64,000 nucleotides of DNA from Mycolicibacterium rhodesiae (lineage in GTDB: Bacteria; Actinomycetota; Actinomycetes; Mycobacteriales; Mycobacteriaceae), in assembly GCF_002086695.1 (NCBI RefSeq), contig NZ_MVIH01000018.1, positions 25,103 through 89,102 of the forward strand. The letters run 5' to 3'. The notes beneath the pieces were generated by a model. The model was not told where the DNA came from. It ran no database searches and saw only the letters and a list, made by a program, of their open reading frames with translations. The position numbers and the translations under genes are program-made. This document shows positions 58,323-64,000 of the stretch, piece by piece. How positions within the stretch are numbered: the first letter of the stretch is position 1; each line of letters opens with the position of its first letter.

Positions 58323-59414
58323 TCAGTGTGTTCCGACGCCTGCGGGGATGTCTATGCCGTAGAGCGCCGCGGCGTTGCGCCAGCAGACTTTCTCGCGCTG
58401 CTGCGCGGTCCACGCGCTGGGCAGAGCGCGGACATCGCCGCAATGCCAGTGCGGATAGCTCGAGCCGAACATCAGCATGTCCTCCTTGCCGGTGAAGGAC
58501 AGCCACTCGTCGGCGAAGTCGGCTTCGCCAGGCCCGTCGAGGCTGTTGTGGATGAAGTGGACGTGCCCGGGCAGATAGTCGCTGGGCATTTTCGGCGCCC
58601 ACGGAGTCTGCTCCAGGTGCGGCCGTCCGAAGCAGTCCATCCGCCACATGAACGGTGTCAACATGTCGCCGGCGCCGTCGGCGAAGACGAACTTCAGGTC
58701 CGGCATGCGCTCGAACACGCCCTCGGCGATGAGGTTCAGCAGGTGATAGATGTAGTTCAGCGAACTGAAGCCCAGGTACTGCTCGTAGGTCCTGGTATGC
58801 CCGGACGGCGTCGGGGGGAACGCGATGCCCTCACCGGTTTCGATGTGGGTGGCCACCGGCAGGCCCGCGTCGGCGGCCGCCTCCCACAGATCCCAGAACT
58901 GCGGCTTGCCATAGAGTTCGCGGGACTGCAGCGGGATACCGATCTGGACGACGCGCGGGTGATCCTTGTACTTCTCGATCTCCCGCAACGCGCCGCGGAT
59001 GTCGTCGGGGTTGACCCGGATGGTGCCGCGGAAGCGCTCACCGAGTTCGGGATGATCCAGCCAGCGCGACACCAGCATCTCGTTGTGGGCAGCCAGGATC
59101 GCCGTCCCCAGGTGCCGGTCGGGCATGATGCCGCGGCCCATCGGATGCAACACCGCGACATCGACGCCGCGATCGTCGAACAGTTGCCGTGCGACGAAGG
59201 CCGGATCGGAACCCGGGTACTGACGGTCCGGCCCGCGAGTCCCCTCGAGATATTCGCCGCCAGGCGCGCCGTACCAGTCCATTTCGTAGTCGGGAAAGCC
59301 GCGGCTCTTGAACGGCTCCCGCATCACGCCGCGCAGCTCGGGAGTGGACCCGAAGAAGATGTGCACGCTCGCGTCGATGACGGGAGTCGTCGTCCCGTCG
59401 CGGTGCTCTATCAC
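58323..59414 (-). CDS. Amidohydrolase-2 family protein C
   Basis: A 363-residue relative of protein B: TPVIDASVHIFFGSTPELRG (the DxHxH position reads Asp-Ala-Ser-Val-His), VAVLHPMGRGIMPD, PVATHIETGEG, LKFVFADGAGDMLTPFMWRM and MLMFGSSYPHWHCGD. Note Ser in place of Asp in the last motif (FGSSYPHW versus FSSDYPHW), so the metal site may be degenerate and this could be a non-catalytic partner of B. GTG 59414 follows GGAAGG; starting earlier would place the operator in the coding sequence. First gene of a four-gene operon. Confidence 0.8.
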   Translation of the reverse strand: MIEHRDGTTTPVIDASVHIFFGSTPELRGVMREPFKSRGFPDYEMDWYGAPGGEYLEGTRGPDRQYPGSDPAFVARQLFDDRGVDVAVLHPMGRGIMPDRHLGTAILAAHNEMLVSRWLDHPELGERFRGTIRVNPDDIRGALREIEKYKDHPRVVQIGIPLQSRELYGKPQFWDLWEAAADAGLPVATHIETGEGIAFPPTPSGHTRTYEQYLGFSSLNYIYHLLNLIAEGVFERMPDLKFVFADGAGDMLTPFMWRMDCFGRPHLEQTPWAPKMPSDYLPGHVHFIHNSLDGPGEADFADEWLSFTGKEDMLMFGSSYPHWHCGDVRALPSAWTAQQREKVCWRNAAALYGIDIPAGVGTH

Positions 59415-59466
59415 CAAAGCCGCCTTCCGGAGGTCCGTCTGCGACGTACCCAAGTTCTTCAAGAGC

Positions 59467-59481
59467 AAGAATACTGTTCTC
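59467..59481. promoter_or_regulatory. Island operator (amidohydrolase operon)
   Basis: AAGAATACTGTTCTC, one mismatch in the left arm. A GAGAG half-site (GAGAGTAGAACCTCG, 59488-59502) lies exactly 21 bp away, the same spacing as in front of tetR. It is 53 bases before the GTG at 59414. Confidence 0.68.
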
Positions 59482-59592
59482 ACGAGTGAGAGTAGAACCT
59501 CGTTACCACTTTGCCTCAACCGACCGTAGGCAGCAAGCAAATCAGCCGGTAGAGTGCGATACCGTCTTAGGAGAACCTACGGTTCACGAATA

Positions 59593-59607
59593 GAGAATTA
59601 GATTTCC
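59593..59607. promoter_or_regulatory. Island operator variant (ACAD pair 3)
   Basis: GAGAATTAGATTTCC with a perfect left arm and three of five matches in the right. A GAGAA half-site (GAGAACCTACGGTTC, 59571-59585) lies 22 bp upstream. It is 37 bases before the GTG at 59644. Confidence 0.5.
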
Positions 59608-59643
59608 ATTCGGGTGTTCTGGGCCCCGGGTAGGAGGCGGCGA

Positions 59644-60636
59644 GTGCTGTTGGAATTCGATGCTGATCAGCGGTTGTGGCAGGACACTGTGCGCGACACG
59701 GTAGCCAAGCAGTGCCCGGCGTCGCTGATCCGCGGAATCGCCGAGGATGGCGTCGATCCGACCCCGCTATGGGAGTCCTATGTAGATGCCGGTTGGACAG
59801 AGCTGGCCGAACCAGAGAACGCGGTTGAGCTGGCGATCGTGCTGGAGGAGTTCGGCCGGGCGACGGACCCGACGCCGTTCCTGGCCACCCTCACCCAGTT
59901 CGCGCCGCTGGCCGGTGATCGCTACGACCCGCGGCAGGCGGGGACCGCCGTCTTCGAGGGCGTCACCGCTCATCGCGCCAGCAGCGGGTGGGTGCTGTCC
60001 GGAACCTCCCGGTACGTCCTGGACGCCGACCGGGCTCAGAAGCTCGCGGTGGTGACCGACGCCGGCGTGTTCCTCGTCGACGCCGCCGTCGCCACCGTCA
60101 CCCGGGTCTCGGTGTTCGATCCGGTCATGCACGTCGCCGACGTCACCTTTCCCGGTGTGGTGGTGTCCGACGACGATCGGGTGCACGCTGACCCCGAGCG
60201 GGCCCGCCACGTCGCACTGACCGGAGTCGCGATCACGACGGTCGGGGCGTGTCAGCGGATCCTCGATCTGGCTCTCCAGCACGTCCGGGATCGGCACCAG
60301 TTCGGAGTACCGATCGGCTCCTTCCAAGCGGTGCAACACAAAGCGGTCGACATGCACGTCGCGATCGAGCGGGCTCGTGCCCTGGCCTACTTCGCCGCGT
60401 TGACCATCAGCGCCGACGATCCGCGCCGCCGAGTGGCCGCCGCGATGGCGAAGGCCGCTGCCGGCGACTGCCAGTCGGTCGTCTTCCGGCACGGCCTGCA
60501 ATTGTTCGGTGCCATGGGGTTCACGTGGGAGAACGACCTCCAATTCGCGCTCAAGCGGGCCAAGTCCGGTGAGCTCATGCTGGGCGGCGCCGCCGAACAC
60601 CGCGCCGTGATCGCCGACGAGTACCGGGAGCTCTGA
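59644..60636 (+). CDS. Acyl-CoA dehydrogenase, small subunit of heteromeric pair 3
   Basis: A 330-residue ACAD-fold subunit: VLLEFDADQRLWQDTVRDTV, WTELAEPENAVELAIVLEEF, VRDRHQFGVPIGSFQAVQHK and LFGAMGFTWENDLQFALKRA. The FAD-contact EPGxGSDL segment of full-length ACADs is absent, the hallmark of the paired small subunits of actinobacteria. GTG 59644 follows a clear AGGAGG (59632-59637). The large subunit starts two bases after the stop. Confidence 0.88.
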   Translation: MLLEFDADQRLWQDTVRDTVAKQCPASLIRGIAEDGVDPTPLWESYVDAGWTELAEPENAVELAIVLEEFGRATDPTPFLATLTQFAPLAGDRYDPRQAGTAVFEGVTAHRASSGWVLSGTSRYVLDADRAQKLAVVTDAGVFLVDAAVATVTRVSVFDPVMHVADVTFPGVVVSDDDRVHADPERARHVALTGVAITTVGACQRILDLALQHVRDRHQFGVPIGSFQAVQHKAVDMHVAIERARALAYFAALTISADDPRRRVAAAMAKAAAGDCQSVVFRHGLQLFGAMGFTWENDLQFALKRAKSGELMLGGAAEHRAVIADEYREL

Positions 60637-60637
60637 C

Positions 60638-61816
60638 ATGCAACTTTCGTTCGATCCCGAGGTCGAGGCGTTTCGCGAGGAGTTCAGTGCGTTCCTCGAT
60701 GCCAACCTGCCCGGCGAGGCCGAAACCCAGGAGCGGCCACGCTCGGTGTCACACATGCCGGCCTGGGCCAGGCGCTGGCAACGGCTGTTGTTCGACAACG
60801 GCTGGCTCCTGCCCGGTCAGCCGCCTGAGTTCGGCGGCCGCAACGCCTCGATCCTGCAGCAGTTCGTCCATCTCGAGGAGCTCTGCCGTCGCAGGATCTA
60901 TCACAGCTTCAACCCGCAAGGTGTGAACATCATTGCGGCGTCACTGATCTCATTCGGATCCGACGAGCAGAAGCACCAGTGGGCGGTACCCGTGCTCAAG
61001 GGCGAGAAGACCGCATCGCTGGGCATGAGCGAGCCGAGCGCGGGATCGGACCTGGCCTCCCTGCGCACCCGCGCCGTCCGGGACGGCGACCACTTCGTGG
61101 TGAACGGACAGAAGGTGTGGACCTCAGGGGCCCATGACGCCGATTTTCTGCTGACGTTCGTTCGGACCGACCCGGACGCCCCGAAGCACAAGGGCATCAG
61201 CGTGCTGCTGATCCCGACCGACCTTCCCGGGGTGGTCTGCCGGCCGTTCGCATCGATCTGCGGGATCGACGACAAGGACTTCAATGAGGTCTTCTTCACC
61301 GATGTCCGGGTGCCCGCGGAGAACCTGGTCGGCCCTCTCAACGGTGGTTGGGGAGTGGCCAACGGTTCCCTGGGCCACGAACGCACGATGATGTGGCTGG
61401 GCTTCGCCGACCGGATCGCCAACATGATCGGGGACTTCGAGCCGAAGACGCCGCTGGAAAAAGACCAGTACGCGTCGATGATCATGGACTACCAGGCATT
61501 GCGACTGATGGGTTCTTCGGGACTGGCCAAGGCTGCACGCGGCGAAACCGACGTGGCCTCGGTGTCGGTGGTCAAGCTGTTCGGTTCCGAGGCTGAGCTG
61601 CGAGCGTCCGAATACGCGCTCACGGCAAGCGGATCCGATGGGCTGGTACACCCGTCCAGCACCGGGCCCTATGCGCACCTCAATCTGGACCACTACTTCG
61701 CCAGCTGGTTCGAGCGTCATGCCCGCAGTTTCTCCGGAACGATCGCCGGCGGCACTTCGGAGATCCAGCGCAACATCATCGCTGCGCAGGTGCTGAGCCT
61801 TCCTCGGTCGAAGTAA
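60638..61816 (+). CDS. Acyl-CoA dehydrogenase, large subunit of heteromeric pair 3
   Basis: A 392-residue FAD-binding ACAD: MQLSFDPEVEAFREEFSAFL, LPGQPPEFGGRNASILQQFV, LGMSEPSAGSDLASLRTRAV, KVWTSGAHDADFLLTFVRTD and IAGGTSEIQRNIIAAQVLSL. It directly follows its small partner. This is the third such pair in the island, which implies at least three dehydrogenation steps on different complex acyl-CoAs. It is the right-hand end of the catabolic island. Confidence 0.9.
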   Translation: MQLSFDPEVEAFREEFSAFLDANLPGEAETQERPRSVSHMPAWARRWQRLLFDNGWLLPGQPPEFGGRNASILQQFVHLEELCRRRIYHSFNPQGVNIIAASLISFGSDEQKHQWAVPVLKGEKTASLGMSEPSAGSDLASLRTRAVRDGDHFVVNGQKVWTSGAHDADFLLTFVRTDPDAPKHKGISVLLIPTDLPGVVCRPFASICGIDDKDFNEVFFTDVRVPAENLVGPLNGGWGVANGSLGHERTMMWLGFADRIANMIGDFEPKTPLEKDQYASMIMDYQALRLMGSSGLAKAARGETDVASVSVVKLFGSEAELRASEYALTASGSDGLVHPSSTGPYAHLNLDHYFASWFERHARSFSGTIAGGTSEIQRNIIAAQVLSLPRSK

Positions 61817-62082
61817 GCCGACCCACCTGACCCAACCCCCGCCCGCGCGCGACGCCGGGGCACGCCGGCCTCGCCGCCCGCGATCCTGGCGTACCGGTCG
61901 CGCGCCTGATGAGAGCGGCTTTCTGCATCGGGGTTAATTCCGGCGTGAGGTGGGTATAGAGCCCTCACTTGTTCGGATCCAAGGTGCTGGAAACCTGCCG
62001 GCACCGCACCGTGAGTCGTTTGCTGACCGAATTCCGACGTCGTCAAGAGGCTCTCAGGAATTCTCAGGTTATTCCGAGTTGC

Positions 62083-62103
62083 ACAGGTCAATAAATGACC
62101 TGT
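62083..62103. promoter_or_regulatory. Orphan 21-bp palindrome
   Basis: ACAGGTCA (62083-62090) and TGACCTGT (62096-62103) are perfect inverse arms around ATAAA. The symmetry is that of a GntR- or TetR-type operator. No gene starts within about 700 bases on the plus strand. Confidence 0.5.
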
Positions 62104-62775
62104 AGTTAACTCACAACGCAAGCAAAACGGCGATAATCGAGCTATCCCAGCGAATAGTTATCGCGCTGCGACTCAACTGCGTTACCCCAGTCGTAGAACC
62201 CGTCACCTGGGCACTCCCTGACTGGTCCCGCCGGTACTCGGCACCGAGCTGCGTCGACCGCGATGTTCCCCATCGCAGCGCGGTTCAAACCGGTTTCTGC
62301 AAACTGGTCGCGCTGTTGAGCGTCCATCGTGCTGAGCGCTCCCACGACCGGCCCCCCGCCACCCAGGCGGCGTGTCGCGATCGCGATTCGCGACGAATTT
62401 TTTCCAGTGCCCGGAACGCCCACCTGCCAGCAGCAGCGAACGGGACGGCGCGGCGCACCTGGCGCACTGGTGCTTGCTGATCGTTCGCTTGGCTCACGGT
62501 TATTGTGCTGCGGACCGGTGGGGTCGCGGTGGCCGCGATCCCGGGCGCAGCGGGGGTCCGGTTACCTCATTAGGTGTGCTTACGCGCTGGCTGTGCCCCA
62601 GCATGGCCCCACCGCGACGGGCAGCGCCAGCCGGGTGGGCAGCGGACGCACAAGTATTTGCTGTATCGATATATGCGTACACGTTAAATAAGATCGGCTA
62701 ATTTCGATCTAGCTAACTTGAAACGAATGGATCACGGATTCGACACAGCAACGCCAAAAATCTGAGAGCAAACAC

Positions 62776-62805
62776 TTGGCTACTTAGGTTCTTCTCAGGT
62801 ATGTT
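62776..62805 (+). promoter_or_regulatory. SigA-like promoter of the alanine-rich repeat protein
   Basis: TTGGCT (62776-62781) and TATGTT (62800-62805) are separated by 18 bases. Transcription would start near 62812, giving a leader of about 32 bases with AAGGGA before the ATG at 62844. Confidence 0.5.
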
Positions 62806-62843
62806 CGCGCTTGTCGGGGCACAGCCATTTTGAAGGGATAGTC

Positions 62844-64000
62844 ATGGACGTTGCTGTTCGGTCGTATCTGACCGCGGGGGTGGCAGTCTTCGGGGCCAGC
62901 GCGATTGTGCTGGCGCCCATCCAGGTGACACCGCCGGATCTCCATCTGGTGCGTGATCGCGCTATGTCGGCTCTTGCCGACGTTTCACTGTCCTCACTTG
63001 AAGACGTGATCCAAGCCATCAACAACGGGTGGAACGGTGTGAAGGGCGGACTCAACGCCCTCAACAGCGCCGCTGACACCGCGATCACGCAGTTTGGCGA
63101 TGCCCTGCAGTCGACCCTGATCGCCGGGATCGGTTCGGGCAACACCGCTCTGCAGTCCGTCGTCGACGGCCTGCTCGACGGTGGGAGCACGCTCGCCCGC
63201 GCAGTCGACAACGCCATTGCCGCATTCCCGAACCCGCAGGCGTTCATCGACGCGGTGGTTCAGGCCTTCTCCAACATCGATGTCAATCTCGGGCTGGCGC
63301 TCCAGGCCGCGCTGAATGCGGCACTGAACCTGAACCTGGCGCTGGACCTGAACGCGGAGGCGTTGGCCAACGCCTTGATCGCCGGCGGAGCCGCTCTTGC
63401 CGCGGCATTCAACGCCGCGGTCGCGGGCTTCCCGACGCCGGCCGACTTCGCGGCGGCGTTCGAGGCTGCGCTGTCCGCCGTCAACCCCACGCTCGGCATC
63501 GTCGCCAACGTGATCACCAACCTCACCGGTGCGCTGGGAGACGTTGTCCGCGCGGCGATCACGGCCAAGGTCGACATGTTCCAGGCAGTGCTCACCGCGC
63601 TCGCCGACAGTGGCAGCGCGTTGTTCGCGGCCTTCCAGGCTGCGTTGTCGGCGTTCCCGAACCCGGCGGCGTTCATCACCACGCTGGTTCAGGCCTTCAC
63701 CAACATCAACGCCAACCTGGGCCTGCAGCTGATGCTGGCGCTCCAGGGCGAGATCGGCAGCGTGGGTGACCTCCTCCAGGCTCTGGTGAACGGTGGCGCC
63801 ACGCTGGCGGCGGCATTCAACGCGGCTCTGGGCGACTTCCCGACCCCAGAGGCCTTCGTCAACGCCCTCACCGGTGCGCTGGCGGCGCTCAACCCGACGC
63901 TGGGCGTTCTCGCGAACGCGTTCACCACGTTCACGGGTCAGCTGGCGACCACGATCCAGGCCGGAATTGCGGCCGGGCTCACCGGTTTCCAGGCTCTGCT
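62844..64000 (+). CDS. Exported alanine-rich repeat protein (5' part, runs off the window)
   Basis: At least 385 residues, open to the end of the window. MDVAVRSYLTAGVAVFGASA is an N-terminus I recall in a family of mycobacterial exported proteins, with a hydrophobic signal or anchor. The rest is helical, rich in Ala, Leu and Asn, with internal repeats: FPNPQAFIDAVVQAFSNID resembles FPNPAAFITTLVQAFTNIN 143 residues later, and FPTPADFAAAFEAALSAVNP resembles FPTPEAFVNALTGALAALNP 136 residues later. No enzyme motif. A surface or cell-wall structural role is possible. Confidence 0.75.
   Translation, partial: MDVAVRSYLTAGVAVFGASAIVLAPIQVTPPDLHLVRDRAMSALADVSLSSLEDVIQAINNGWNGVKGGLNALNSAADTAITQFGDALQSTLIAGIGSGNTALQSVVDGLLDGGSTLARAVDNAIAAFPNPQAFIDAVVQAFSNIDVNLGLALQAALNAALNLNLALDLNAEALANALIAGGAALAAAFNAAVAGFPTPADFAAAFEAALSAVNPTLGIVANVITNLTGALGDVVRAAITAKVDMFQAVLTALADSGSALFAAFQAALSAFPNPAAFITTLVQAFTNINANLGLQLMLALQGEIGSVGDLLQALVNGGATLAAAFNAALGDFPTPEAFVNALTGALAALNPTLGVLANAFTTFTGQLATTIQAGIAAGLTGFQAL

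Larger units (their letters stand above)
61817..62843. other. Gene-poor kilobase, locally AT-rich
   Basis: No convincing gene was found in about 1 kb. Short open frames on both strands lack ribosome sites and look compositional. The part from 62640 to 62760 is much richer in A and T than the rest of the window. It contains a 21-bp palindrome (62083-62103) and, at its right end, the promoter of the next gene. It may be a regulatory or decayed region marking the border of the catabolic island. Confidence 0.5.

Noticed and set aside
18661..61816. Prophage, integrative element or insertion sequence as origin of the island
   Set aside because: No transposase, integrase, tRNA-end duplication or terminal repeat was seen; tRNA-Leu at 4 kb is intact and far away.
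61817..62701. Short ORFs in the gene-poor region (for example 62142-62423 minus, 62372-62701 plus)
   Set aside because: No ribosome sites, no recognisable domain, and composition unlike the neighbouring genes.

Overview
The window is high-GC actinobacterial DNA from a mycobacterium, most likely a rapid grower (Mycolicibacterium type). The left edge keeps the order known from M. tuberculosis around Rv1339-Rv1343c (cyclic-nucleotide phosphodiesterase-like MBL protein, rph, rdgB, then a DUF3817 protein and an LprD-like lipoprotein). There are two MspA-type porin genes, which slow growers usually lack, a PGRS-type glycine-rich gene without a PE domain, F420-dependent enzymes, and many predicted leaderless starts of the form TANNNT-N6/7-GTG or ATG.

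Region 1 (1-20 kb) is housekeeping and envelope: RNase PH, RdgB, an MFS exporter, tRNA-Leu(UAG), a CocE-type lipoprotein hydrolase, a large flippase-type membrane protein with an inserted kinase-like domain, a split chromate transporter, a phospholipase D-like protein, two related proline-rich exported proteins beside two MspA-like porins, a PGRS-repeat protein and small secreted or membrane proteins.

Region 2 (about 18.7-61.8 kb) is one large catabolic island. It holds three heteromeric acyl-CoA dehydrogenase pairs and two single ones, two CaiB/BaiF CoA-transferases, an acyl-CoA ligase, an acetoacetyl-CoA synthetase with its own IclR regulator, a crotonase lacking both canonical glutamates, a type-10-like SDR, a thiolase, a DUF35-Ltp2-like fusion, a two-subunit B12 acyl-CoA mutase with a MeaB chaperone, a Rieske oxygenase, a P450, four ferredoxin-type electron carriers, a stand-alone NuoF-like flavoprotein, four amidohydrolase-fold proteins, two HIBADH-type dehydrogenases and several hydrolases. 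Most genes overlap their neighbours by 1-14 bases, giving tight operons.

The strongest new signal is regulatory. A 15-bp palindrome, GAGAA-N5-TTCTC, recurs in front of nearly every operon of the island: 20189, 27726, 32818, 34478 and 34499, 40398, 40568, 59467 and 59593. It often has a second full or half site 21-22 bp away. Two copies sit in front of a TetR gene (33772-34428), the natural candidate repressor. The mutase conserves the Tyr/Arg pair of methylmalonyl-CoA mutase but changes other pocket residues, so the pathway probably rearranges an unusual, bulkier carboxylated acyl-CoA. The overall set resembles steroid- or terpenoid-type ring degradation, but the substrate cannot be read from the sequence.

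Region 3 (61.8-64 kb) is a gene-poor, locally AT-richer kilobase with an orphan palindrome, followed by the start of a long secreted alanine-rich repeat protein that runs off the window.
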